This document shows positions 53,948-64,000 of a stretch of DNA of 64,000 bases, in pieces. The notes under the pieces were generated by a model that made no database searches, was not told where the DNA came from, and saw only the letters and a list, made by a program, of their open reading frames with translations. The stretch lies in the NCBI RefSeq assembly GCF_035581365.1, contig NZ_CP141590.1, forward strand, positions 1,054,001-1,118,000, in the 5' to 3' direction. Source of the stretch: Tsuneonella sp. CC-YZS046. GTDB taxonomy: Bacteria; Pseudomonadota; Alphaproteobacteria; Sphingomonadales; Sphingomonadaceae. The number at the start of each line of letters is the position of its first letter. Positions within the stretch are counted from its first letter, which is position 1. The translations under genes and the position numbers were made by a program.

Positions 53948-54823
53948 ATGGCCATGGCCAGCATTCGGACAGTCGTTCTGGTAAGCCTCGAAGCGATTGC
54001 GCTCGGCTTCGCCACGCCTGCGCTGGCTGCATCGCCGGATGCCGTCGCTCCCGCCGATGCCCGGAAGCCGGGCGCGGCTCAACCGGATATTCTCGCGGCG
54101 CTGGGCGCGCCTCTTGCCGACGACGAGTTGGGAGAGATGCGCGGCAAGTTCGTCAGCCCCGACGCGGTAAGCTATTTCGGCATTTCCCTGGTGACGAGCT
54201 GGCAGGACGAAGCCGGCGTCACCACCATTGCCAATCTGGCCTTCAACATAGATTTCCTGCCCGGAATGTCGGGTGCCGGCAGCGTTCCCCGGCTGATGGT
54301 GGGATGGGTCAGGGAAAATGGCGATCCCGACATGGATGTGCCTGGCATTCCGGCCGGTTATGTCGCGGTCACGCCCGATCCGGGCCAGATGGTGGCCATC
54401 GGCGCGCTCGATACGCTGACCGGGGCGGGGCAGGTCAATGTCGTCGCCGGGGCGGACAACAGCACCCGCAACACCATGCATATCGCGGTGGTGCCCCGCA
54501 GTGCGGTGCCGCAATTGCCGACCGCCGGACTGCAACCGATCTCCGGTTCGACCGCGATACGGTTCGAGGATGGCGACGGCGTGCAATTCCGGCTCGCCAA
54601 CAACGAGATCGGCCTGGCGCTGACCAGCGGCAACGGCCTGGACAGCAGCTTTCAGAGCCTTGGCGGGAATTTCAGCCAGTTCATCCAGCAGATCACGATC
54701 CAGAGCAATGGCAATGACGTGCTGAACAGCGCGTCGATCGTGCTCGGCATCGACCCGCTCCAGAGCTTCGACCGCATACGAACGGAGGGGGCTCGGCTGA
54801 GCATGAAAGGATTCGGCTTCTAG
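53948..54823 (+). CDS. fapE: FapE-like exported protein carrying an amyloid-type repeat
   Basis: 291 residues, ATG at 53948 after AGGAG. The signal peptide ends TPALA (residue 27). A segment DDELGEMRGKFVSPDAVSYFGISLVTSW (58-85) resembles the opening of FapE-type proteins. Residues 158-183 (GAGQVNVVAGADNSTRNTMHIAVV) match the fibre repeat pattern seen in the two preceding proteins, so it may join the fibre as a minor part or cap. The region NNEIGLALTSGNG and the FSQFIQQITIQSNGNDVLNSASIVLGI stretch add further beta-rich character. No catalytic motif. Confidence 0.7.
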   Translation: MAMASIRTVVLVSLEAIALGFATPALAASPDAVAPADARKPGAAQPDILAALGAPLADDELGEMRGKFVSPDAVSYFGISLVTSWQDEAGVTTIANLAFNIDFLPGMSGAGSVPRLMVGWVRENGDPDMDVPGIPAGYVAVTPDPGQMVAIGALDTLTGAGQVNVVAGADNSTRNTMHIAVVPRSAVPQLPTAGLQPISGSTAIRFEDGDGVQFRLANNEIGLALTSGNGLDSSFQSLGGNFSQFIQQITIQSNGNDVLNSASIVLGIDPLQSFDRIRTEGARLSMKGFGF

Positions 54824-54840
54824 CCTGAAAAGGGGGGAAC

Positions 54841-55437
54841 ATGCAGTTTGGAAGGATGGCCAGGGCGATGGCCCTTGCGGGCCTGGCGTCGGCGGCTCCG
54901 GCCCATGCCGAAGACGCGAACAAGCAGTTCGCGGTCGAGGGCGGGGGCAGGGCAAGCTGCCAGACATTCCTCAACGCCCGCAAGGATCAGGCTTCGGCGG
55001 AATACAGGCAGCTGATCGGCTTCGTGCAAGGCTATCAGACCGCGGCGAACCGCTATGAGCCGAACACATTCGACCTGTCGCCCTGGCATAATGAAGCCGC
55101 ATTCGGGCTGATCCTCGAAAAGCACTGCACGGAATACCCCAGGGAAACCCTGATCGGGGCGCTGCAGAAGCTGACCATCAGCTTCCGTCCCATTCGTATC
55201 GCCCAGTTTTCCCGGCTCCTCGAAGTGGGAGACGGCAAGAACAAGGCTTTCGTCTACGAAGCCATCCTCAAGCGTTCCCAGGCATTCCTGAGAGTGCGCG
55301 GGCTCTACAACGGCCCCGAGGACGGAGCCTATTCTCCGGCCCTGCGCGATGCATTCAAGCGCTTCCAGGAACAGCAGAAATTGCCGGCCACCGGCGTGCC
55401 GGACCCAGCCACATTGTGGACGCTACTCAATCCGTGA
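54841..55437 (+). CDS. Exported peptidoglycan-binding protein with Rap1a-like N-domain
   Basis: 198 residues, ATG at 54841 after GGGGGG. A signal peptide ends PAHAE. Residues 38-110 resemble the small Cys-paired Rap1a/HdeA-like proteins (C40 in SCQTFLNARK, YRQLIGFVQGYQTAAN, C96 in EKHCTEYPRETL), probably one disulfide. Residues 145-198 are a PG_binding_1 domain (LRVRGLYNGPEDGAYSPALRDAFKRFQEQQKLPATG). This gene has no counterpart in the Pseudomonas fap operon. It lies between fapE and fapF with 17 and 22 base gaps, so it is part of the operon and could anchor the export apparatus to the wall. Confidence 0.75.
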   Translation: MQFGRMARAMALAGLASAAPAHAEDANKQFAVEGGGRASCQTFLNARKDQASAEYRQLIGFVQGYQTAANRYEPNTFDLSPWHNEAAFGLILEKHCTEYPRETLIGALQKLTISFRPIRIAQFSRLLEVGDGKNKAFVYEAILKRSQAFLRVRGLYNGPEDGAYSPALRDAFKRFQEQQKLPATGVPDPATLWTLLNP

Positions 55438-55459
55438 AGCCAAGAAGGGGGAGAATATC

Positions 55460-56785
55460 ATGAGCTTGAGCAACCGGAAGCATCTGGCTTCGATAGGAGC
55501 GTCGCTGATGCTCTTCATCAGCCAGCCGGCATGGGCGCAAGCCGTGCCTGACGACATCGGAGCCTTGCAGCGGCAGGTGGAAGACCTGCAGCAACGCGAA
55601 GCGGCGGCAGTGCAGCGGGTAAACGAGCTGGAGGCCCGGCTCGAGCGGCTTGAACGATCCCGTATCAGCGATCTCGACGCCGCCGAACTGAGGGGCAAGT
55701 ATGCCTATCCGACCGCGCGTGCCTGGGCCGATGAGCCGTCTCTGGCCTTCTTCCAGAGGGAGGATGTGCCGGAGACGGGCAGGGGCCAGGGCATTTCCTC
55801 CGATAGCGCGGAGGAGGAGCGCAAGGCGCCCGCGCCGACGGAAGCCGTGACGGAACTCACCCAGCAGCGGCAGGGCCGTTTTGGCGATCGCATCGGCATC
55901 GAGCTTGGAGCGAGCTATACCCATTTCGACAATGCCCGTCTCAATCTCACCGGCTTTCTGGCGCTGGATTCCATCTTCCTCGGCAGGATCAGCATCGATC
56001 AGGTCACGGCGGATATTTTCTCTTTCGATCCCGTGCTGCGAATGGGGCTGAGCAACCGGCTCTTCCTGGATGCCAACCTCTCCTATCTCTATCGGACTTC
56101 CAACTTCCAGTCGGGCGGGGCCGGCGCCGACGCGAGCGGGCTGATCGAAAGGAGAGTGAAGGATCACGGCATCGGCGATCTCAACATCGGGGCCAGCTAT
56201 CGCTTGTTCCGGGAAACAAACGGGCGCCCCGACATTGTCATCAACACCCGCGTCAAGGCCCCCACCGGAAAGCATCCATACGGTGTGGAACTGATCGAAG
56301 TCGCCGGCAGCGAAGGCAATCTCACGGTGCCGGAGCGGCTTTCGACAGGCAGCGGCGTCTGGGGCGCCTCGATCGGCGTGTCGGCGCTGAAGACGCTCGA
56401 TCCGATGGTGGTCTTCGGCAGCGTCACCTATTTTCACAACTTCAAGCGCAACTTTGGCGACATCGACGAGGCTCCGGGCGAGCAGCCGGGCCGCGTGTCG
56501 GTGGGCAATGCGATCCAGATCGGGGCGGGCATGGCCTATGCCCTGAACGACCGTTCGAGCATCAGCATGTCCTATACCCAGCGCCTGGTCCAGCGCACCA
56601 AGGTCGGTCGGGAAGGGCAGGACATGCAGAGGATTGTCGGAAGCCAGGCCAATGTGGGGCTGGTCAATCTCGGCGCGACATTCTCCCTGAGTAATCGGCT
56701 GTCATTGATCACCAATGTGGGGATCGGACTGACCGATGATAGCCCGGATATGGCGGTAAGCATCAGGTTGCCTTACCGTTTCTGA
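55460..56785 (+). CDS. fapF: FapF-like outer-membrane export pore with N-terminal coiled coil
   Basis: 441 residues, ATG at 55460 after GGGGGAG. The signal peptide ends AWA (residue 26). Residues 31-69 form a coiled coil (DIGALQRQVEDLQQREAAAVQRVNELEARLERLER), then LRGKYAYP, then a beta-barrel with alternating strands to the terminal phenylalanine (IRLPYRF), the usual signal for outer-membrane insertion. A coiled-coil plug plus barrel of about 430 residues is the known layout of FapF, which secretes fibre subunits. It closes the operon. Confidence 0.82.
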   Translation: MSLSNRKHLASIGASLMLFISQPAWAQAVPDDIGALQRQVEDLQQREAAAVQRVNELEARLERLERSRISDLDAAELRGKYAYPTARAWADEPSLAFFQREDVPETGRGQGISSDSAEEERKAPAPTEAVTELTQQRQGRFGDRIGIELGASYTHFDNARLNLTGFLALDSIFLGRISIDQVTADIFSFDPVLRMGLSNRLFLDANLSYLYRTSNFQSGGAGADASGLIERRVKDHGIGDLNIGASYRLFRETNGRPDIVINTRVKAPTGKHPYGVELIEVAGSEGNLTVPERLSTGSGVWGASIGVSALKTLDPMVVFGSVTYFHNFKRNFGDIDEAPGEQPGRVSVGNAIQIGAGMAYALNDRSSISMSYTQRLVQRTKVGREGQDMQRIVGSQANVGLVNLGATFSLSNRLSLITNVGIGLTDDSPDMAVSIRLPYRF

Positions 56786-56796
56786 GGCTAAAACTG

Positions 56797-56839
56797 GAGG
56801 GGCCGAACCTGTGTACCCCCCGCCCGTGCTCGGCCCCTC
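56797..56839. terminator. Terminator closing the Fap-like operon (and purL)
   Basis: GAGGGGCCGA (56797-56806) and TCGGCCCCTC (56830-56839) form a perfect ten-base-pair stem with a 23-base loop, placed between the convergent fapF and purL stops. The plus side continues AACCTTTCTCC. Confidence 0.6.
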
Positions 56840-56875
56840 AACCTTTCTCCGGCACTGGCAGACGAGCCGAAAGGG

Positions 56876-59086
<2,211 letters not shown>

Positions 59087-59159
59087 GTCGCGCGCCTTAG
59101 CCGCGCCTGCGCGATCCCGCTAGCCCTGCGATGCTTGACCGGAGCGCTTTGGCCCGTCA

Positions 59160-59423
59160 ATGCTCGCGCGGATGGATGAACAGGCCCGGGACATCGCTGC
59201 CATGAGCTTCGAGGATGCGCTCCGCGCTCTCGAGGAAGTCGTGCGCAAGCTGGAGAGCGGGGAAGTTCCGCTCGATGATTCGATAGAGCTGTATGAACGC
59301 GGCGAACTGCTGCGCCAGCATTGCCAGGCCAGGCTCGATGCGGCCCAGGCGCGAATCGAGAAGATCGTGTCCGGGGGCGGCGGCAGGCCCGTCGGCACAG
59401 AGCCGTTCGGCACAGCCGATTGA
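59160..59423 (+). CDS. xseB: Exodeoxyribonuclease VII small subunit
   Basis: 87 residues with the family core MSFEDALRALEEVVRKLESGEVPLDDSIELYERGELLRQHCQARLDAAQARIEKI. The subunit joins XseA to degrade single-stranded DNA. The ATG at 59160 may be replaced by the one at 59172. xseB followed directly by ispA is common in Proteobacteria. Confidence 0.93.
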   Translation: MLARMDEQARDIAAMSFEDALRALEEVVRKLESGEVPLDDSIELYERGELLRQHCQARLDAAQARIEKIVSGGGGRPVGTEPFGTAD

Positions 59424-59431
59424 ACGCGATC

Positions 59432-60331
59432 ATGGCTGCGGTCGACAGCTTGCTGAAGCACGAACTGATTCGGATACAGCGGGAAGTCGATAGCCTGTTC
59501 GACGCCTTGCTCCCCATTCCATCGGATTTCCGCGTGCGCCTAGTAGAAGCCATGCGCCATGCCACTATCGGCGGCGGCAAGCGGGTGCGGCCCTTGCTGC
59601 TCACGGCCACGGCGCAGATGTATGGGGTGGATCGGGAGGTCGCGTTGCGCGCCGCCTGTGCGATCGAGGCGATCCATGCCTATTCGCTGATCCATGACGA
59701 TCTTCCCTGCATGGACGACGACGAATTCCGCCATGGCAAGCCGACCGTGCATCGCGCCTTCGATGAAGCCACAGCCGTGCTGGCGGGTGACGCGCTGCAT
59801 GCCCTCGCATTCGAGATACTGGCCGACCCCCGGACCAGCGGCGATCCTTTCCTTCGGGCGGAGCTTGTCGGCACGCTGGCTTCGGCCAGCGGTTTCAATG
59901 GCATGGCCGGGGGGCAGATCATGGACATAGCCGCCCAGACCGCCGCATTCGATCTTGCCACGATCACCCGCCTTCAGCAGCTCAAGACCGGCGCATTGCT
60001 CAGCGCTGCGGTGGAAATGGGGGCCATCCTGGGCCATGTTTCACCGGAAGGGAGAACCCATCTGCGCGGCTATGCCCGAGATGTCGGGCTGGCCTTTCAG
60101 ATCGCGGACGATCTGCTCGACCATGAAGGCGACGAGAGCAAGGCCGGGAAGGCGCTTCGCAAGGATGATACAGCGGGCAAGCAGACGTTTCTTACGCTGC
60201 TTGGGGCGGAGCGCGCCCGGGATCAGGCGCGCATCCTGGTGGAGCAGGCGATCGGCCATCTTTCGCAACATGGGGCCGAGGCCGATCTGCTGCGCAGCGT
60301 TGCCAGGTTTATTTTGGAAAGGGATCACTGA
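59432..60331 (+). CDS. ispA: Farnesyl diphosphate synthase (polyprenyl synthetase)
   Basis: It condenses IPP with DMAPP/GPP to give C15 chains. 299 residues from the ATG at 59432; a TTG at 59420 overlapping the xseB stop is an alternative, and neither has a clear ribosome site. GGGKRVRPLLLTATAQM, the first aspartate-rich motif SLIHDDLPCMDDDEFRHGKPT, GGQIMDI, KTGALLSAAVEMGAILG and the second motif FQIADDLLDHEGD are present. Its ATG follows xseB by eight bases and its stop overlaps coaD. Confidence 0.94.
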   Translation: MAAVDSLLKHELIRIQREVDSLFDALLPIPSDFRVRLVEAMRHATIGGGKRVRPLLLTATAQMYGVDREVALRAACAIEAIHAYSLIHDDLPCMDDDEFRHGKPTVHRAFDEATAVLAGDALHALAFEILADPRTSGDPFLRAELVGTLASASGFNGMAGGQIMDIAAQTAAFDLATITRLQQLKTGALLSAAVEMGAILGHVSPEGRTHLRGYARDVGLAFQIADDLLDHEGDESKAGKALRKDDTAGKQTFLTLLGAERARDQARILVEQAIGHLSQHGAEADLLRSVARFILERDH

Positions 60332-60858
60332 TGGGGGGCATAGGGCAGGGCGAGCGGGTAGGGGTCTACCCAGGAACGTTCGATCCGATTACGCGGGGGC
60401 ATTCCGACATCATCCGCCGAGGGGCCAAGCTGGTCGACCGGCTGATTATCGGCGTAACCACCAATCCTTCGAAAAATCCCATGTTCTCGCCGGAAGAGCG
60501 CATCGCAATGGTGGAGCGGGAGATCGCATCGCTCCGCCTTGCCAACGTAACCGTGACGGGGTTCAACGCCTTGCTCATGAAATTCGCGGAAAGGCAGGGG
60601 GCGACCGTAATCGTCCGGGGCCTGCGCGCCGTGGCGGATTTCGAATATGAGTATCAGATGGCCGGGATGAACCAGCAGCTGAATGCCGGGATCGAGACGG
60701 TTTTCCTGATGGCGGACGTCAGCCTGCAGCCCATCGCCTCCAAGCTGGTCAAGGAGATCGCGCTGTTCGGGGGCGACATATCCCCGTTCGTCAGCGCGCC
60801 GGTGCGCGACGAAGTGATTGCCAGAGTGCGGAAACTTGGCCGGCTTGGCGATTATTGA
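60331..60858 (+). CDS. coaD: Phosphopantetheine adenylyltransferase
   Basis: The penultimate step of CoA synthesis. 175 residues with the nucleotidyl-transferase motifs VYPGTFDPITRGHSDIIRR, FSPEERIAMVE, VIVRGLRAVADFEYEYQMAGMN and the late VSLQPIASKLVKEIALFGGDISPFV. The ATG overlaps the ispA stop (one base). Following residues are standard length for CoaD (about 160-170) with a short N-terminal extension. Confidence 0.95.
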   Translation: MGGIGQGERVGVYPGTFDPITRGHSDIIRRGAKLVDRLIIGVTTNPSKNPMFSPEERIAMVEREIASLRLANVTVTGFNALLMKFAERQGATVIVRGLRAVADFEYEYQMAGMNQQLNAGIETVFLMADVSLQPIASKLVKEIALFGGDISPFVSAPVRDEVIARVRKLGRLGDY

Positions 60859-60954
60859 CACCCGCCGGGCACAAACATGCATCGTTCATTGAACCGACAG
60901 TCGGCAGCCGGTAAGGCCCGTCGCCATCCTCCAAGCAGAGCAATCGAGACGCCA

Positions 60955-61623
60955 ATGTATAAAAGCCTGATCCGCCTGGCGCTTGCCCTTCTTATCGGTT
61001 TCATGCCGGGCCTTGCCCAGGCTCGCGATGAGCAGGCCGCTGCGGCTCCCAGGGTTTATGCTCAGGTGGACTACGATCTTTCCCATGATCCGGAAAACAT
61101 CCTGCTGCTCGATCTTTCCACCGGCCAGCGGGTAGCGATCAGGCTGATGGCGGATTGGGCGCCCAACCATATCGAACGGATCAAGACGCTGACCCGTCAA
61201 GGTTTCTACGACGGCGTCATCTTCCACCGCGTCATCGAGGGTTTCATGGCGCAGACCGGCGACCCCACCGGCACGGGCACGGGCGGCTCGCAGCTTCCCG
61301 ATCTGGCCGCGGAATTCAACGACCTGCCGCATGTTCGCGGGACCGTATCCATGGCGCGCGCGCAGGCGGAAAACAGCGCGAACAGCCAGTTCTTCATTGT
61401 GTTTTACCCGCGTTTCGCGCTGGATCGGAAATATACCAACTTCGGGCGCGTGATCGACAATATGGATGCGGTGGACGCCATCGCCCGGGGCGAGCCGCCG
61501 GCCAACCCCACCCGCATCCTGCAGGCATCCATTGCGGCCGACAACAAGCCGCGCCCCACCTTCGTGCCCCCGGCTGCGGAGCCGATCACTCCCGAAATGC
61601 TGAGCAACTCCCCGTCTCAGTAA
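60955..61623 (+). CDS. Exported cyclophilin-type peptidyl-prolyl isomerase
   Basis: 222 residues from the ATG at 60955, signal peptide ending LAQARD. The cyclophilin core reads [84 protein letters not shown], including the catalytic Arg/Phe/His positions. It helps fold exported proteins in the periplasm. The C-terminal 25 residues are Pro-rich. It precedes queA by 40 bases. Confidence 0.93.
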   Translation: MYKSLIRLALALLIGFMPGLAQARDEQAAAAPRVYAQVDYDLSHDPENILLLDLSTGQRVAIRLMADWAPNHIERIKTLTRQGFYDGVIFHRVIEGFMAQTGDPTGTGTGGSQLPDLAAEFNDLPHVRGTVSMARAQAENSANSQFFIVFYPRFALDRKYTNFGRVIDNMDAVDAIARGEPPANPTRILQASIAADNKPRPTFVPPAAEPITPEMLSNSPSQ

Positions 61624-61663
61624 GCCTTGGCAATCGGGCGCGGCACCGCCTAAGGGCCGCGCC

Positions 61664-62692
61664 ATGCGTGTTGACCTGTTCGACTTCGACCTGCCGCCTG
61701 AGCGGATAGCGCTGCGCCCGGCGCGCCCGCGCGACAGCGCGCGGATGCTGGTGGCGCAGGGCGAAAGCGGGCTGACGGATGCCGTCGTCAGCGATCTGCC
61801 GAACTGGCTGCGCGCCGGCGATGTGCTGGTGTTCAACGACACCCGCGTCATTCCCGCCCAGCTCGAGGGAATGCGCGGCGATGCCCGGATCGGGGCGACA
61901 CTGCACAAGCGGATCGACCTGAGGCGCTGGCAGGCCTTCATCCGCAATGCCAGGCGCCTGCGCGAAGGCGATGCGATCCGCTTCCCGGCCGGGGTCGAGG
62001 CTATCGCGGAGAACCGCCACGACGATGGCAGCTGGACCCTGGCCTTCGCCGGGGACGAGTCGGTCGAAGTGCTGCTGGAGCGGGCGGGGCGAATGCCGCT
62101 GCCGCCTTATATCGCTGGCAAGCGCGCCACGGATGAGCAGGACCGGGAGGATTACCAGACCATCTTCGCGCGCGAGGACGGCGCGGTCGCGGCGCCGACC
62201 GCCGCGCTGCATTTCACGCCCGGGCTGCTGGCCGCGCTCGACGAGGCGGGAGTGAAGCGCGAAACGCTGACTCTGCATGTCGGCGCGGGTACTTTCCTGC
62301 CGGTCAAGGCGGACGATACCGAAGATCACCGCATGCATGCCGAATGGGGAAGGATCGACGCCGCCACGGCGGATCGGCTGAACCGCGCGCGGTCCGGCGG
62401 CGGCCGGTTGATCGCCGTGGGCACCACATCGCTGCGCCTGCTGGAAAGCGCGGCGGACGAGAGCGGGCTGATCCGCCCCTTCGCGGGCGATACCGCGATC
62501 TTCATCACGCCGGGCTATCGCTTTCGCGCTGTCGACGGATTGATGACCAATTTCCACCTGCCGCGTTCGACCCTGTTCATGCTCGTCAGCGCCTTGATGG
62601 GGCGCGAGAGGATGCAGGCGATCTACGCCCATGCGATCCGCGAGCATTACCGCTTCTACAGCTATGGCGACGCCAGCCTGCTGATCCCCTGA
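61664..62692 (+). CDS. queA: S-adenosylmethionine:tRNA ribosyltransferase-isomerase
   Basis: The enzyme makes epoxyqueuosine on tRNA from SAM. 342 residues with the family motifs [91 protein letters not shown] and [19 protein letters not shown]. Length as expected. The usual partner tgt is not in the window. Confidence 0.95.
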   Translation: MRVDLFDFDLPPERIALRPARPRDSARMLVAQGESGLTDAVVSDLPNWLRAGDVLVFNDTRVIPAQLEGMRGDARIGATLHKRIDLRRWQAFIRNARRLREGDAIRFPAGVEAIAENRHDDGSWTLAFAGDESVEVLLERAGRMPLPPYIAGKRATDEQDREDYQTIFAREDGAVAAPTAALHFTPGLLAALDEAGVKRETLTLHVGAGTFLPVKADDTEDHRMHAEWGRIDAATADRLNRARSGGGRLIAVGTTSLRLLESAADESGLIRPFAGDTAIFITPGYRFRAVDGLMTNFHLPRSTLFMLVSALMGRERMQAIYAHAIREHYRFYSYGDASLLIP

Positions 62693-62800
62693 CGAGCCGG
62701 GCGCGGCAAGCTGTCGCATTGCCGCCACGCGCATCAGGCAACCGCGCGGGCAGGGCGAACGCCCCTTGCAAAGCGGGCGGCACACGCCAGATTGCGCTTC

Positions 62801-63727
62801 GTGGAACCGATTCTGGAATTGCGAGGCCTCACCAAGACTTATCCCGGTGGGCTGACCGCGCTCGACAATGTGGACCTGACCATCCGGCAGGGGGAAATCT
62901 TCGCCCTGCTCGGCCCGAACGGCGCTGGCAAGACGACGCTGATCGGCGCGGTCTGCGGCATGGTGCGGCCCAGTTCGGGCACCATTCATGCGTTCGGCAT
63001 GGATCTGGCGAGGGATTGGCGCCGCGCCCGTGCGCGGATCGGACTGGTGCCGCAGGAACTCGGCTTCGACATCTTCGAGAATGTGGAAAGAGTCGTGCGG
63101 CACTCCCGCGAGCTGTTCGGGCTTGCGCCCAGTTCCGCCCGCACCGAGGAAATCCTGCGGGCGCTGTCGCTGTGGGACAAGCGCAAGACCGAGATCCGCA
63201 ACCTGTCCGGCGGCATGAAGCGCCGGGTGCTGATCGCCAAGGCGCTGGCGCACGAACCGGAACTGCTGTTCCTCGATGAGCCGACCGCTGGCGTCGATGT
63301 GGAATTGCGGCGGGACATGTGGCGGCTGATCGGCCGGCTCCGCGACCAGGGCGTGACCATCATCCTGACCACCCATTACATCGAGGAAGCGGAGGAAATG
63401 GCGGACCGGGTCGGGGTGATCGACGGGGGCAGGATACTGCTCGTCGAGGAAAAGCACGCCCTGATGGCGCGCCTGGGCCGGGTCGAAGCGGTGCTGACGC
63501 TGGCGGAACCGCTGCCCGCCATCCCCGATTCCCTGTCCCCTTTCCCCGTCAGCCTGGACGACAGCGGGCGAGTGCTGTCCTATCGCGGCGCGGGGGACGG
63601 CGCGGACAGCGAGGTGGCCGCGCTGGTGCAGGCGCTCGTGAAACAAGGGATCGGCTTCACCGCGCTGGATATTCACGAATCAAGCCTGGAGGACATCTTC
63701 GTGGATCTGGTGGAGAAGCGGGCGTGA
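62801..63727 (+). CDS. ABC transporter ATP-binding protein (ABC-2 exporter)
   Basis: About 308 residues from GTG at 62801; a TTG at 62792 is the alternative, and there is no ATG. Walker [17 protein letters not shown], signature [16 protein letters not shown], Walker [15 protein letters not shown] and the switch histidine in [12 protein letters not shown]. The C-terminal 80 residues are the accessory domain common in drug, antibiotic or polysaccharide exporters ([14 protein letters not shown] ending). The next gene, its membrane partner, starts inside its stop codon (GTGA). Confidence 0.9.
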   Translation: MEPILELRGLTKTYPGGLTALDNVDLTIRQGEIFALLGPNGAGKTTLIGAVCGMVRPSSGTIHAFGMDLARDWRRARARIGLVPQELGFDIFENVERVVRHSRELFGLAPSSARTEEILRALSLWDKRKTEIRNLSGGMKRRVLIAKALAHEPELLFLDEPTAGVDVELRRDMWRLIGRLRDQGVTIILTTHYIEEAEEMADRVGVIDGGRILLVEEKHALMARLGRVEAVLTLAEPLPAIPDSLSPFPVSLDDSGRVLSYRGAGDGADSEVAALVQALVKQGIGFTALDIHESSLEDIFVDLVEKRA

Positions 63728-64000
63728 GCGGAATCTACTTCAACTGGCGCGGCGCATGGGCGATCTACAAATACGAGCTGTCCCGCGCCTGGCGCACCTT
63801 CTTCCAGACCATCCTGGCCCCGGTGCTGACCACCTCGCTCTATTTCATCGTCTTCGGCGCCGCGATCGGCGGGCGGATCGATGAAGTCGGGGGAGTGTCC
63901 TATGGCGCATTCATCGTGCCCGGGCTGCTGCTGCTGACGCTGCTGAGCGAAACCACCGCCAATGCGAGCTTCGGGATATATATGCCGCGCTTCACCGGCT
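63724..64000 (+). CDS. ABC-2 type permease, N-terminal part (3' end outside window)
   Basis: GTG at 63724 overlaps the ATPase stop. The 92 codons visible contain a basic amphipathic start ([25 protein letters not shown]) and the first two membrane helices ([21 protein letters not shown] and [15 protein letters not shown]), typical of ABC-2 permeases. The protein is cut by the window edge. Together with the ATPase it forms an exporter of unknown cargo. Confidence 0.85.
   Translation, partial: MSGIYFNWRGAWAIYKYELSRAWRTFFQTILAPVLTTSLYFIVFGAAIGGRIDEVGGVSYGAFIVPGLLLLTLLSETTANASFGIYMPRFTG

Noticed and set aside
61586-63676. 696-residue minus-strand frame opposite queA and the ABC ATPase
   Set aside because: Antisense of two secure genes; composition typical of GC-rich shadows.

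Overview
The window is a piece of a high-GC alphaproteobacterial chromosome, most likely from Sphingomonadales (Novosphingobium, Erythrobacter or Sphingomonas type). This rests on the gene content: DUF2842, a zapA/6S-region/ygfA order, class I aldolase beside gap-pgk, long PstC/PstA permeases, PEP-CTERM-type prsK/prsR regulators, and short lipoproteins and exported proteins of sphingomonad character. It is an inference from families and order, not a database match. Nearly all of the sequence is coding. There is no insertion sequence, integrase, CRISPR array or rRNA.

Layout. 1-2.8 kb: 3' end of thyA, an exported protein, tRNA-Asp, then (minus) DUF2842, ygfA, a candidate 6S RNA, zapA and a small coiled-coil gene. 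2.9-9.0 kb: a glycolysis/pentose-phosphate run tkt-gap-MOSC-pgk-VOC-fba. 9.0-12.1 kb: lipoprotein, thiE, efp, an exported protein, suhB. 12.2-15.7 kb: tRNA-Leu(CAA), a CphA2-like ATP-grasp ligase with a decayed Mur-ligase tail, and an exported M20 amidohydrolase. 15.8-22.5 kb: a PEP-CTERM-type exopolysaccharide regulatory operon (sugar transferase, PrsK, PrsR, TPR protein). 22.8-29.2 kb: transporters (SBF, DUF475, APC, EamA), panB and a PNPOx-family protein. 29.3-36.5 kb: the complete Pho regulon core phoR-pstS-pstC-pstA-pstB-phoU-phoB. 36.6-41.3 kb: two tRNA-Glu genes differing only in the wobble base, recJ, and three poorly known genes. 41.4-49.7 kb: branched-chain amino acid genes leuA (with a Leu-rich leader peptide), ilvC, ilvN, ilvB, plus a YceI protein, miaA and divergent serB. 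49.8-56.8 kb: a LuxR-type regulator followed by a seven-gene operon that looks like a divergent Fap functional-amyloid system. 56.9-64 kb: purL, xseB, ispA, coaD, a cyclophilin, queA and an ABC-2 exporter cut by the window edge.

The most interesting region is the Fap-like operon. Its gene order matches Pseudomonas fapA-F: an unknown exported protein, two exported proteins with three amyloid-type repeats each, a C39-like cysteine protease, a FapE-like protein that carries a repeat-like segment of its own, and a porin with an N-terminal coiled coil. It has one extra gene, a peptidoglycan-binding protein inserted before the porin. The fibre proteins lack the C-terminal CxxC of Pseudomonas FapB/FapC. 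A perfect terminator closes the operon, and an AT-rich inverted-repeat region separates it from the LuxR gene. The second candidate is the CphA2-like enzyme, whose Mur domain has lost its nucleotide-binding loop. Smaller regulatory signals include the leuA leader with an 11-bp palindrome, a Pho box inside the end of phoR, and a hairpin in front of ilvB.
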